A DNA stretch of 31,222 bases from Lachnospiraceae bacterium UBA7012 (GTDB taxonomy: Bacteria; Bacillota; Clostridia; Lachnospirales; Lachnospiraceae). Within the stretch, counting starts at the first letter, position 1; each line of letters begins with the position of its first letter. The position numbers and the translations under genes were made by a program. The notes beneath the pieces are model-generated. The model searched no databases. It saw nothing but the letters and a program-made list of their open reading frames with translations, and had not been told where the DNA came from. The stretch lies in assembly GCA_002449595.1 (NCBI GenBank), contig DJXE01000162.1:1-31222 (forward strand), given 5' to 3'. Positions 1-8,208 of this stretch are shown here, piece by piece.

Positions 1-192
1 CTCGAGACGATCGGCCTGTCCGACCTGCCCGACAAGGTAGCCACACATTACGGCCTCCGGGGCTCGCGGACCGGCGTCGTGCGGCTGCATTCTCCTGAAG
101 TCAGAGACCGCGGGCGCGCCATCTCCGCGACGGATCCGGGCGCGGCCGAAGAGGTCTGCAACATGATAAGGACGGTGCTCCATGGATCATAA
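1..192 (+). CDS. etfB: Electron transfer flavoprotein beta subunit, C-terminal fragment (EtfB1)
   Basis: Only the last 63 codons lie in the window; the reading frame is open from base 1 and stops at 190-192. The tail has the layout of the EtfB C-terminus: a short '-DLPDKVATHYGL-' helix, then 'RGSRTGVVRL' in the place of the family's 'GSPT-V' nucleotide-loop region, then a final helix ending in IRTVL. EtfB binds AMP and forms a heterodimer with EtfA that carries electrons from flavin dehydrogenases. The frame overlaps the next gene, etfA, by 11 bp, which implies translational coupling. The family assignment rests on this short tail plus the adjacent etfA. Confidence 0.75.
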   Translation, partial: LETIGLSDLPDKVATHYGLRGSRTGVVRLHSPEVRDRGRAISATDPGAAEEVCNMIRTVLHGS

Positions 193-1177
193 TTACAGCG
201 GCATCCTCGTATATCTGCAGCAGGCCGGCGGCGGGATCTTCTCCGGCAGCATGGAACTACTCGCAAAAGCTATTGAACTGACGCAGGAAGACCCGGAAGC
301 GGAAGTGTACGCTGTCACGGCCGGCCCTCTCTCCGAAGAAGGCCTGGCAAAGCAGCTCGCTGGCTACGGAATCCGGAGGCTCTTTCTCTATTCCATTCCT
401 GCAGATGGAGCCAGCCTGCATGCGCTCTCAGCAGATCTCGTCTACGACGCCATCTGCCAGTGCCGCCCTGCGGTCGTCCTTATCAGCGCGACCATCGAGG
501 GACGCATCCTTGCGCCTGCCCTCGGGATCCGCTGCGGGACAGGTGTCACCGCGGACTGCACCGGGCTCCGCCTCGAGCCGGGCCAGCGCCTGATCCAGAC
601 CCGCCCCGCATTCGGCGGAAACGTACTCGCGGACATCGCGACGGAGCACTCCCGCCCGCAGATCGCGACCGTGCGCCCTGGGATCTTCGACCCCGCCGCA
701 CCCCACTCCGGTTCCGAAGCCATACCATACGAGTGCACCAGGCTCACCGCCGCCAACGCAGCGCCTTTCGCTCTCCTCTCCCACCACCCCCGCCACCCGG
801 GCATCTCGATCGAGAGCGCCGACCGCATCGTCGCCATCGGCGCCGGCGTGCGGAGCCGGGAGGACATCCAACTCTTTGAGGACTTCGCCGCGCAGATCGG
901 CGCCGTCCTTGCCTGCTCCCGCAAGATCACGGAAAAGGGCTGGCTCACCCCGGATCGTCAGATCGGCCTGAGCGGCAGGTCCGTCGCGCCGAAGCTCCTT
1001 ATCCTGTGCGGCATCTCCGGCTCCGTGCAGTTCCTCGCCGGCATCCGCCGCGCGTCCAATATCATCGCCATCAACAAGGATCCCGACGCCCCGATCCGCG
1101 CCGCCGCGGACCTGTTTGTCGAGGGCGACGTGTACGAGTTTCTCCCCGCGCTCTCCCGCCTGCTGCGGGAGGAGTAG
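182..1177 (+). CDS. etfA: Electron transfer flavoprotein alpha subunit (EtfA1)
   Basis: This 331-residue protein has the usual EtfA length. The N-terminal half is the alpha/beta domain. The C-terminal third carries the FAD-binding signature: 'ACSRKITEKGW', then 'IGLSGRSVAPKL', 'CGISGSVQFLAGI' and 'AINKDPDAPIRAAADL'. These match the family pattern SR-(x)-GW, Q-GxTGK-V-PKL, GISGA-QH and AINKDP-API, with GQTG changed to GLSG and the usual His of QH changed to Phe. It pairs with the EtfB that it overlaps upstream. The ATG at 182 follows an AAGGAC box. The role is soluble transfer of electrons from flavin dehydrogenases; the dehydrogenases encoded downstream are the obvious donors or acceptors, by inference. 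Confidence 0.9.
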   Translation: MDHNYSGILVYLQQAGGGIFSGSMELLAKAIELTQEDPEAEVYAVTAGPLSEEGLAKQLAGYGIRRLFLYSIPADGASLHALSADLVYDAICQCRPAVVLISATIEGRILAPALGIRCGTGVTADCTGLRLEPGQRLIQTRPAFGGNVLADIATEHSRPQIATVRPGIFDPAAPHSGSEAIPYECTRLTAANAAPFALLSHHPRHPGISIESADRIVAIGAGVRSREDIQLFEDFAAQIGAVLACSRKITEKGWLTPDRQIGLSGRSVAPKLLILCGISGSVQFLAGIRRASNIIAINKDPDAPIRAAADLFVEGDVYEFLPALSRLLREE

Positions 1178-1206
1178 CTTTCGTATTTTGCTATAGCTTT
1201 TTCCTA

Positions 1207-1261
1207 TTGCTTTATGCATATTGTTTGATAAAATAGTTTGTAAGGGAAATTTACATTCCCT
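1207..1261 (+). promoter_or_regulatory. Candidate promoter and small inverted repeat before etfB2
   Basis: The 125-bp gap between etfA1 and etfB2 is AT-rich compared with its surroundings. It has TTGCTT (1207-1212), a 16-bp spacer and TAAAAT (1229-1234), a reasonable sigma-A pair. Immediately after the predicted start point is a 6-bp inverted repeat, AGGGAA (1243-1248) and TTCCCT (1256-1261), with a 7-nt centre and no T-run, so an operator or 5' leader hairpin is likelier than a terminator. The second half of the operon may therefore be transcribed separately. Confidence 0.45.
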
Positions 1262-1302
1262 GATTGCTGCCAGCATCGGTATTCGTTCAGTGAGCAACTG
1301 CC

Positions 1303-2061
1303 ATGCGTATTCTGGTCTGCTTCAAGATCGTCCGGGATCTGGACAACGTGATCGATTCTGACTGGGACTCCGAAAGAGACCCTTCGTTTCGTATCGACTA
1401 CACCAGAAAGATCCTGAATGACGCGGACCAGGGCGTATTGGAAGCCGCGCTGCTGATCTCGGACCGCGAACCCGGAACCGAGATCACGGCTGTCACTGTG
1501 ACGGACGATGATGGCGCTTCTTTTTTTACAGGCCTTTTTGCTGCCGGGATCGGAAACGTCGTCCGCATCGCCCCGGAGGAGGACCTGACGCTGCGCCCCG
1601 CGGCCACCGCCGCCCTTCTCGCGCAGTACGCCGCGGAGACCGGCCCTTATGACCTGATCCTCTTCGGCGCCCAGGCACCGCCCGGCGACTCGCGGCAGGT
1701 TCCGTACGCCGCTGCCGAAATGCTGCAGCTCCCGGCGATCGACCGGGTGCGCGAGCTAATGAACTCCGACGGGCGGATCACCGCCGTCCGCGAGACGGAC
1801 ACCTCCCTGGAGGAATACGAGCTCCTCGCCCCCGCCGCGATCATCATGGAAAACCCCGTTCACAGCTATCTCCGCCTCCCAACACTGCGGGAGCGGATGA
1901 AAGCCTCCGGCAAAACAGCGGAGCTGATTCAAAGAAGCGCCCCCGCTCTCCCGGACGCGGAGATCCTCGGATTCCGGCCTGCGCGCATCCGCAGGGACGG
2001 CAGAATGATCTCCCCGGAGGAGGCACCGGATCTGCTTGCGGACATCCTGAAAGAGCTATGA
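1303..2061 (+). CDS. etfB: Electron transfer flavoprotein beta subunit (EtfB2)
   Basis: This 252-residue protein starts 'MRILVCFKIV', the typical EtfB opening strand, and contains 'ILNDADQGVLEAAL' (family: N-D--A-E-AL) and 'YDLILFGAQAPPGDSRQVP' (family: DLIL-G-QA-DGD-GQVP), the AMP/FAD-adjacent signature. The DGDSGQ motif is modified to PGDSRQ. It overlaps the following etfA2 by an ATGA (2058-2061), so the two are translationally coupled and should form a heterodimer. No strong ribosome binding site is seen before the ATG. It is the second Etf beta subunit in the cluster and is clearly diverged from a textbook EtfB. Confidence 0.85.
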   Translation: MRILVCFKIVRDLDNVIDSDWDSERDPSFRIDYTRKILNDADQGVLEAALLISDREPGTEITAVTVTDDDGASFFTGLFAAGIGNVVRIAPEEDLTLRPAATAALLAQYAAETGPYDLILFGAQAPPGDSRQVPYAAAEMLQLPAIDRVRELMNSDGRITAVRETDTSLEEYELLAPAAIIMENPVHSYLRLPTLRERMKASGKTAELIQRSAPALPDAEILGFRPARIRRDGRMISPEEAPDLLADILKEL

Positions 2062-3179
2062 AAGTCTTCTGTGTCGTTGCTGAAAAATCGTGGGAACGCA
2101 TATCCGGCCACGCGGTGCAGCTGTCCTCAGCTGTGCATTCCCTCGGTCGGCCAAAAGGCGGCGGCCCCACGCAGGCCGACCTGCTCGTCTTCAGCGCGGC
2201 CGAACCCGCGGAAGACGCTCTTCCTACGCAAAACATGCAGAACGCCTTCACGAAGCGGCTCTTCTGCCGCATCGAAGGCAGCGTCACGCAGGCGCAGCTC
2301 CATATCCTTGACGTTGTCGCGCACGTCGTGCGGCAAACCACCTATGATCTGATCCTTTTCACCGGCAGTACGGACGCCGATCTTCTCGCGGTCCGCACTG
2401 CCGTCCGTTTATCCGGAAGCGCGCTGACTGCTGCCGAAAGGCTGCAGCTCGACGGCGATCACCTGACCGCAACACGCAGCGCTTTCTCCTACAACATGCA
2501 CGCCGTCTGCCGCCTGACCAGCAAGCCCTGGTGCGTCAGCATCCGTCCGGATGCCGCGGAAGCCGTCCCGGCCACACCAACTACAGATAACACGGGAAAA
2601 GCCGTACAACCAGGCATCACGAGCACAGATACCGCCGACACAACCAGCACCGCCGCCGCACAATCTACCGCGCAGTCAGACACCGAGATCCCGCAGGCTT
2701 CCATCCTTTTCCAGAACGCAGAACTCCCTGAGAACACTGCGGAGGGAAAAGGTTCTGCCCCCGCTGGTCACAGTTTCTGCACCTGCACGCGCTCCGACTC
2801 CCGCACCGGGAAGTCCGCGCTGGAGGAGGCGGAGCTCGTCCTCATCGGAGGGCGCGGCATCGGCGGCCGCGAAGCGCTGGGGCGGATCCGCGCTGCGGCT
2901 GCGCGCCTGCACGGCGCCGTCGGCGTCTCGAGGCCCTGCGCCGCGGACGGGTGGACCGGATTTGAAGATGTAGTGGGGATTTCGGGCAAGACGATCCGGC
3001 CGAAAGTCTGCATCGTCCTTGCCGCATCCGGCAGCATGCCGTTCCTGATGGGGATCAGGAACAGTTCTCTGGTGATCGCCGTGAACCGGGATCCGGGCGC
3101 GCCCATCTTCCGGGCGAGCGACTACGGCATCGCCTCAGACTGGAAAGATCTCGTTGAGATATTGGAGAGGGATCTTTAA
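2058..3179 (+). CDS. etfA: Divergent electron transfer flavoprotein alpha subunit with a Thr/Ala-rich linker (EtfA2)
   Basis: This 373-residue protein is longer than normal EtfA. Residues 1-165 form the N-terminal domain. Residues about 166-212 are a low-complexity Thr/Ser/Ala-rich stretch. Residues about 258-373 are the FAD domain: 'LVLIGGRGIGG', 'GVSRPCAADGW', 'VVGISGKTIRPKV', 'LAASGSMPFLMGI' and 'AVNRDPGAPIFRASDYGI'. The usual GISGA-QH motif has become AASGSMPF. The fold is evidently kept, but flavin environment and partner may differ from EtfA1. It overlaps etfB2 by 4 bp, and the kinase gene follows after 25 bp, so this is one operon. The linker codons differ from the rest of the gene (rich in ACC/ACA Thr codons). 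Confidence 0.82.
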   Translation: MKVFCVVAEKSWERISGHAVQLSSAVHSLGRPKGGGPTQADLLVFSAAEPAEDALPTQNMQNAFTKRLFCRIEGSVTQAQLHILDVVAHVVRQTTYDLILFTGSTDADLLAVRTAVRLSGSALTAAERLQLDGDHLTATRSAFSYNMHAVCRLTSKPWCVSIRPDAAEAVPATPTTDNTGKAVQPGITSTDTADTTSTAAAQSTAQSDTEIPQASILFQNAELPENTAEGKGSAPAGHSFCTCTRSDSRTGKSALEEAELVLIGGRGIGGREALGRIRAAAARLHGAVGVSRPCAADGWTGFEDVVGISGKTIRPKVCIVLAASGSMPFLMGIRNSSLVIAVNRDPGAPIFRASDYGIASDWKDLVEILERDL

Positions 3180-3204
3180 CAGGTCCGGAAAAGCGAGGGG
3201 GTTT

Positions 3205-4716
3205 ATGGAAAAGAAGTACATTCTGGTCATCGATGAAGGTACAACCAGCGTCCGGTCCGTCATTTTCGACAGGCAGATGCAGATCGTAGGGGAGGCGAGA
3301 CGGAACACGACGACTTTCTATCCGGAAAAGCACGCCGTGGAGCAGGACGCGGGTGAGATCTACGAGAGAACGGTCGAGACCATGCAGGAGGTCGTCCGAA
3401 CGACGGGCATCAATGCCTGGGAGATCGCGGCCATTGGCATCACGACCCAGCGCGCGACGTGGACATTCTGGAACAGGGAGACGGGGGAACCGATCCGGAA
3501 GTCGATCGTCTGGGCGGACACGAGGGCATGCTACAACAAGGCAAAGCTCCTCGCGGACCCGGAGTTTGTCGCGAAGTTCCCGGACGCGGATGACCAGCTC
3601 TTCTACACGGAGCAGCACCACCCGATCATCCTGAAATACATTCAGGAACACGAGGAAGGGCTGACGGAAGAACTCGGCAAGGAGACGACCATCGCGGGCA
3701 CGGTGGACACGTGGCTCCTCTATAAATTCACAGGCGGCAAGGTGCACGCGACTTCCCTCAGCGAAGCCTCGATGACCATGTTCTATACGTTCCGCAGGAA
3801 TGACTGGGACTATGAGCTCGTCAGATGGTCCGGACTGAACAACAGCGCGATGGCTGAGATCCGTCCCGACATGTACCACTACGGGGACCTCATCCCCGAC
3901 GTCCTGGGCGTACAGATCCCGATCGTCTGCATGATCGCGGACCAGCACGCCGCGCTCTTCAGCCAGGGCTGCCTGAATCCCGGACAGGGCAAAGGCACGA
4001 TGGGCACGGGATTCTTTTTCAACGTCAATATCGGCAAAGAGCCGGTGTTCATCCGCGGCTACAAGACGGCGTTCTGCTGGGAGATCGGCGACGACCGTCC
4101 TTACATCTTCGAGGGCACGCTGCCGATCGCGGGCGCGGCTCTTGAGTGGATGAAAAACAAACTCCGCCTGATCGACAACTTCTCCGAGATGGACGCCAGC
4201 GCGCAGTCCGTGGAGGACAGCGGCGGGATCTACTTCATTCCCGCGCTCGTCGCCCTGTGCAACGCGCCTTTCTATGATTCCTCCATGGAAGGCTGCTTCA
4301 TCGGCATCACGGCGGACAACGACAGACGGCATTTCCTGCGGGCGATCGTCGAGGGCGTCGCATTCCTGTCGACGCACGTGCTTCTCGACACGCTCCAGTA
4401 CACGGGGAGCCTCTCGGAGCTCCGCATCTCGGGCGGCGTCGCGCGCAGCGACCTGATCTGCCAGATCATGGCCAACGTCTCGGGCGTCAACATCGTGCGC
4501 GGCAAGGATTCGGAGGCGACCGCGAAGGGCGCCGCGGAGATCTCCGGGCTCTATCTCGAGTGGCTGAAGTGGGACGAGGTCGAGGACTACTATCACGTCG
4601 ACCGCGTCTTTACGCCGAACGGGGACGCCGAGAAGGACAAGGGCCATTACGCCTGGTGGAAAAAGGCACTCGGAAGGGTCGCGCACTGGAACGACCCGCT
4701 GGAGCTGAATCCATAA
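3205..4716 (+). CDS. FGGY-family kinase resembling glycerol kinase
   Basis: The predicted protein has 503 residues, the usual GlpK length. The ATG at 3205 is chosen because AGCGAGGGGG lies just before it; the frame extends further upstream only into etfA2. Residues 10-15 (DEGTTS) are the N-terminal phosphate loop, 167-172 contain GTVDTW, 264-269 GTMGTG, and 'SGGVARSD' near the C-terminus is the adenosine motif. It would phosphorylate a polyol with ATP. Compared with E. coli GlpK, Arg83 and Trp103 are conserved at the same numbers and the Asp of the ADQ motif (D246) is present, but Glu84, which binds glycerol, is Ala. The substrate may therefore be glycerol or another polyol. It sits directly before the GlpA/GlpB-like genes. 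Confidence 0.85.
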   Translation: MEKKYILVIDEGTTSVRSVIFDRQMQIVGEARRNTTTFYPEKHAVEQDAGEIYERTVETMQEVVRTTGINAWEIAAIGITTQRATWTFWNRETGEPIRKSIVWADTRACYNKAKLLADPEFVAKFPDADDQLFYTEQHHPIILKYIQEHEEGLTEELGKETTIAGTVDTWLLYKFTGGKVHATSLSEASMTMFYTFRRNDWDYELVRWSGLNNSAMAEIRPDMYHYGDLIPDVLGVQIPIVCMIADQHAALFSQGCLNPGQGKGTMGTGFFFNVNIGKEPVFIRGYKTAFCWEIGDDRPYIFEGTLPIAGAALEWMKNKLRLIDNFSEMDASAQSVEDSGGIYFIPALVALCNAPFYDSSMEGCFIGITADNDRRHFLRAIVEGVAFLSTHVLLDTLQYTGSLSELRISGGVARSDLICQIMANVSGVNIVRGKDSEATAKGAAEISGLYLEWLKWDEVEDYYHVDRVFTPNGDAEKDKGHYAWWKKALGRVAHWNDPLELNP

Positions 4717-4744
4717 CGAACTCTATAGGGGGGTGATAAATACA

Positions 4745-6475
4745 ATGGAATTGAATGAACGCGTAGTAAGTGCAATCAAAGAGCAGTTCCCCTCGCTGGA
4801 CATCCGGTGTGAGCATGATTTTCGCGATATCGTGACGCTCGCGGGGGAATGCGAGACCTGGCGCCAGCTGATCGACGTCGGGCACGCTGCCGCGCACGTA
4901 GAGGGCGTCCGCAACGTCGTCAGCCACATGACGGTGAAGGGCCTCGTGATCCCGAAGAAGGATTACTCCGAGACGATCCGCAAGGGCAAGGAGATCGGCG
5001 TCATCGCGAAGACCGACGTCCTCATCGTCGGCCTCGGCATCACCGGCTGCGGCATCGCAAGGGAGCTTGCAAAGTATAACCTGAAGATCATGGCGATCGA
5101 CATGCGGGACGACGTCGGCGCCGGCGCGAGCAAGGCGAACAACGGCGGCGTCCACATGGCCGGCCTGGTCAAGCCCGGCACGCTGAAGGCGAAGCTCAGC
5201 GTCAGGGGCAACTTCCTGTATGACAAATGGGCACAGGAGCTGAACTTCACTTTCATCCGGCCCGGACACCTGAACTACATCACGAGCATCGACCACCTCC
5301 CGAGCATCGTGAAGATCTTCGAGACCGCGGTCCGCAACCACGACCGCGACGTTTCGATGCTCGACGGCCCGCAGACGCTGAAGATCGCGCCCGGTATCAA
5401 GGAAATCATGGGCGACGACCCGGTCGCTTCCGTCCTGACGCCCACCCAGGGCAAGGTCCACCCGTATGAGGTCTGCGTCGCGCTCGCGGAGAACGCCGTG
5501 GACAACGGCGTGGAGATCCTGCTCAGCTGTGAGCTCGGCGACGTCATCACCGAGAACGGGCAGATCAAGGGCGTCATCACGGAAAAGGGCATCATAGAGA
5601 CGAAGTACCTGATCAACGCGGCCGGACTCTACGCGGATGAAGTATCCGTGATGGCGGGCGACGAATGCTTTACCCTGCATAACAGGAAAGGTACGATCGC
5701 GATCTACGACAAGAGCAAGCCGCCGGCAACCGTGCAGCTGGCGATGCGGGAGCGCCCTGAGCTTAAAAAGGACGTCGAGTCCAAGGGCGGCGGCACGGAC
5801 CAGACGCCCTCCGGCAACATCCTGATGGGCCCTTCCGCAACGGAAGTGCCGGACAAGGAAGACATCGACACCACCGAGCAGGATCTTGCCTACACGCTGA
5901 ACCGCAACGACAATCCGACGATCACGCCGGCGGACGTCATCCGCATCTACGCGGGCGCGCGCCCCGCCGACCTCAAGGAGGACTACGTGATCGGCATGTC
6001 GGAGCTGACGCACGGCCTGATCAACGCCGCCGCGATCCAATCGCCCGGCATCGGCTCCGCGCCCGGCGTCGCGGAGATGGTGGAAGGCATCCTGCTGGAG
6101 GACCTCGAGAAGAACGGCACGCCCGCGAAGCGGCGCGACGACTGGAACCCGATCCGCGAGAAGAAGGTGAAGTTCGCGGAGCTCAGCAGGGAGGAGCAGG
6201 CAGCTCTGATCGAAAAGAATCCTGCCTACGGCCACGTCATCTGCCGCTGTGAGACGATCACCGAGGGCGAGATCCTCGACGCGATCCACTCTCCTATCGT
6301 CCCCACCTCGATCGACGCGATCAAGCGCCGCACCCGCGCGGGGATGGGTCGCTGCCAGGGCGGTTTCTGCCAGCCGCGCGTGCTGGAGATCCTGGCGAGG
6401 GAGCTCGGCAAGGAATGGGTGGAGATCAACCTGAAGGGTCGGGATTCCACTGTCCTGAAGCAGAAGAACCGCTGA
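4745..6475 (+). CDS. GlpA-like FAD dehydrogenase with N-terminal BON-like and C-terminal BFD [2Fe-2S] domains
   Basis: This 576-residue protein is predicted to oxidise sn-glycerol-3-phosphate or a related polyol phosphate. The ATG at 4745 follows AGGGGGGTGA; an upstream in-frame GTG at 4733 falls inside that box. Residues about 2-64 look like a BON domain ('IVTLAGECETW' followed by 'VEGVRNVVSHMTV'). Residues 91-101 (DVLIVGLGITG) are the FAD Rossmann motif of the DAO/GlpA fold. The end is a BFD-like domain with Cys500, Cys502, Cys537 and Cys542 (CRC ... CQGGFC), a [2Fe-2S] site. A BFD tail is normal in GlpA of anaerobes; the BON-like head is not, as far as I know. The GlpB-like partner begins 29 bp downstream. 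Confidence 0.85.
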   Translation: MELNERVVSAIKEQFPSLDIRCEHDFRDIVTLAGECETWRQLIDVGHAAAHVEGVRNVVSHMTVKGLVIPKKDYSETIRKGKEIGVIAKTDVLIVGLGITGCGIARELAKYNLKIMAIDMRDDVGAGASKANNGGVHMAGLVKPGTLKAKLSVRGNFLYDKWAQELNFTFIRPGHLNYITSIDHLPSIVKIFETAVRNHDRDVSMLDGPQTLKIAPGIKEIMGDDPVASVLTPTQGKVHPYEVCVALAENAVDNGVEILLSCELGDVITENGQIKGVITEKGIIETKYLINAAGLYADEVSVMAGDECFTLHNRKGTIAIYDKSKPPATVQLAMRERPELKKDVESKGGGTDQTPSGNILMGPSATEVPDKEDIDTTEQDLAYTLNRNDNPTITPADVIRIYAGARPADLKEDYVIGMSELTHGLINAAAIQSPGIGSAPGVAEMVEGILLEDLEKNGTPAKRRDDWNPIREKKVKFAELSREEQAALIEKNPAYGHVICRCETITEGEILDAIHSPIVPTSIDAIKRRTRAGMGRCQGGFCQPRVLEILARELGKEWVEINLKGRDSTVLKQKNR

Positions 6476-6504
6476 CCGCAAAGAGGTCGTAAAGGAGAAG
6501 AACC

Positions 6505-7749
6505 GTGAAAGAGATCAAAACTGATATCACCGTCATCGGCGGAGGGCCCGCCGGCCTGGCTGCCGCGGTGGAAGCGAAAAAACAAGGCGCGGGAAAAGTC
6601 CTGATCATTGAGCGCGATTTCGAGCTCGGCGGCGTGCTGCAACAGTGCATCCACGACGGCTTCGGCCTGCACCGCTTCGGCAGGCGGATGTCCGGCAGCG
6701 AATACGCGCAGATATTTATCGATGAAGTGAATGAGCTGGGGATCGACGTCGTGACCGACACGATGGTTCTCGAAGTCACCCCGGAGAAAGAACTGTATGC
6801 CTGCAACTCCACGGACGGAATGATGCACATTTCGAGCGGGGCGATCATCCTTGCGATGGGCTGCAGGGAGCGGACCGCGGGCCAGATCCTGCTGCTCGGC
6901 GGGCGTCCCTCCGGCGTCATGACGGCCGGCAGCGTGCAGAGATACATCAACATGGAAGGCTATCTTCCCGGGAAGAAAGCCGTGATTCTGGGCTCCGGCG
7001 ACATCGGCCTGATCATGGCGCGGCGCATGACCCTCGAGGGAATCGAGGTCGAGGGCGTCTATGAAGTCATGCCGAATCCCGGCGGACTCACCAGGAACAT
7101 CGTGCAGTGCCTGGAAGACTTTGACATTCCGCTGCACCTTTCCACCACAGTGGCACACGTCCACGGCAACAGCGTCCTCGAGGGCGTCACGGTCGCGAAG
7201 ATCGACGAGAACCGGAAGGTCCTGCATGAGACCGAGCGCTTCATCCCCTGCGACCTTCTCGTCCTGGCCGTCGGACTGATCCCGGAGAACGAGCTCTCGA
7301 AGGGCGCCGGCATCGCGCTGGATCCCAAGACGAAGGGCCCGGTCGTGGACCAGAACTTCATGACCTCCGTCCCCGGCATCTTCGCGGCGGGCAACGTCTC
7401 GGCCGTCTTCGACCTGGTCGACTACGTCTCGATGTCCGGCGAGATCGCGGCGCGCGGTGCGGTACGCTACGTGAACGGAACGCTTCCTTCGGGCGAGGGC
7501 AAGGACGTGAAGATCGCCGGCAACGTTAACTTTGTCATCCCGCAGAAGGTCATCGATGATCCGGAGGGCGGCAATATGTTTTTCATGCGCGTGAAGCACC
7601 CGGACGGCCGCTCGAAGATCAGCGCCGCCGGCGGAGAGATCGCCGGCAAGAGCGTCCACCAGCGCGTCGCGCCGCCGGAGATGCTCGCGTGCGAAGTGCG
7701 CGGCATTCAGGATGCGGAACTTGAGATCAGCGTCGGTGCCGTCGGCTGA
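6505..7749 (+). CDS. GlpB-like FAD/NAD(P)-dependent oxidoreductase
   Basis: This 414-residue pyridine-nucleotide-disulphide-type flavoprotein starts at GTG 6505, preceded by AAAGGAG. The FAD motif IGGGPAG is at residues 11-17, a conserved 'AMGCRERT' at 117-124, a second Rossmann motif GSGDIG at 163-168, and the late FAD motif 'VPGIFAAGNV'. Such proteins accompany GlpA-type dehydrogenases in Clostridia and are thought to relay electrons from the FAD/Fe-S subunit to an acceptor. Here the DUF1667 gene follows 19 bp after its stop, the same order as in other clostridial glpK-glpA-glpB clusters. Whether its acceptor is NAD or one of the Etf pairs cannot be told from sequence. Confidence 0.85.
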   Translation: MKEIKTDITVIGGGPAGLAAAVEAKKQGAGKVLIIERDFELGGVLQQCIHDGFGLHRFGRRMSGSEYAQIFIDEVNELGIDVVTDTMVLEVTPEKELYACNSTDGMMHISSGAIILAMGCRERTAGQILLLGGRPSGVMTAGSVQRYINMEGYLPGKKAVILGSGDIGLIMARRMTLEGIEVEGVYEVMPNPGGLTRNIVQCLEDFDIPLHLSTTVAHVHGNSVLEGVTVAKIDENRKVLHETERFIPCDLLVLAVGLIPENELSKGAGIALDPKTKGPVVDQNFMTSVPGIFAAGNVSAVFDLVDYVSMSGEIAARGAVRYVNGTLPSGEGKDVKIAGNVNFVIPQKVIDDPEGGNMFFMRVKHPDGRSKISAAGGEIAGKSVHQRVAPPEMLACEVRGIQDAELEISVGAVG

Positions 7750-7768
7750 CCGGATAAGGAGGGGAAAT

Positions 7769-8134
7769 ATGAAAGAACTGACTTGCATCGTCTGCCCTGT
7801 CGGCTGCAGGATCACCGTTGAGGAAAAGGACGGTGAACTGGTCATCACCGGTAACTCCTGCCCGCGCGGCTACGAGCACGCAAAGAACGAGTACACGGAC
7901 CCGAAGCGCATGCTGACGACGACCGTGAAGGTCGAGGGCGGCGTGCTGCCGCGGATCCCGGTCATCAGCACCGCGGAGATCCCGAAGCGGCAGCTCGGCG
8001 ACTGCCTCGCGCAGCTGTACCAGCTGAAGGTCACGGCGCCGGTCGCGTACGGCGACATCATCGTGAAGGACATCCTCGGCACCGGCGTCGACATCAAGGC
8101 GTCGCGTGAGATGCCGGCGAAGGCAGCTGTGTGA
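7769..8134 (+). CDS. DUF1667 four-cysteine protein
   Basis: This protein has 121 residues. The ATG at 7769 is chosen for the AAGGAGGGG just upstream; an earlier in-frame start would lie within the previous gene. The N-terminus has Cys6, Cys9 and Cys13 (CxxCxxxC) and Cys31 in 'SCPRG', as expected for a small metal or Fe-S site. DUF1667 proteins are found next to GlpA/GlpB-type oxidoreductases and are assumed to be an electron-transfer subunit of that complex. No membrane segment or signal peptide is visible. It ends the tightly packed part of the operon; the next gene is 74 bp away. Confidence 0.85.
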   Translation: MKELTCIVCPVGCRITVEEKDGELVITGNSCPRGYEHAKNEYTDPKRMLTTTVKVEGGVLPRIPVISTAEIPKRQLGDCLAQLYQLKVTAPVAYGDIIVKDILGTGVDIKASREMPAKAAV

Positions 8135-8164
8135 TTTATCAATTGAATATAGTTACGATCAGAA

Positions 8165-8204
8165 TTGAAGCATTAATGCGTCACAATAATTTTTAACAGG
8201 AGGT
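8165..8204 (+). promoter_or_regulatory. Palindrome and strong ribosome binding site before the FAD oxidase gene
   Basis: The 74-bp gap before the FAD oxidase gene is AT-rich. It contains a perfect 10-bp palindrome, GCATTAATGC (8170-8179), overlapping a weak TTGAAG (8165-8170) / TAATTT (8187-8192) promoter-like pair with a 16-bp spacer, and then AGGAGGT before the ATG at 8209. The palindrome could be a repressor half-operator pair, but nothing proves it. Confidence 0.3.
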
Positions 8205-8208
8205 AAGT

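Noticed and set aside
3055..4686. Long minus-strand open frame of 543 codons opposite the kinase gene
   Set aside because: It is a shadow produced by the high GC codon bias of the real plus-strand gene; its product is Asp/Arg/Val-rich with no recognisable domain and it has no ribosome binding site.
4610..7848. Two further long minus-strand frames (4610-6481, 6226-7848)
   Set aside because: Same reason: mirror images of the GlpA- and GlpB-like genes, which have clear motifs and ribosome binding sites.
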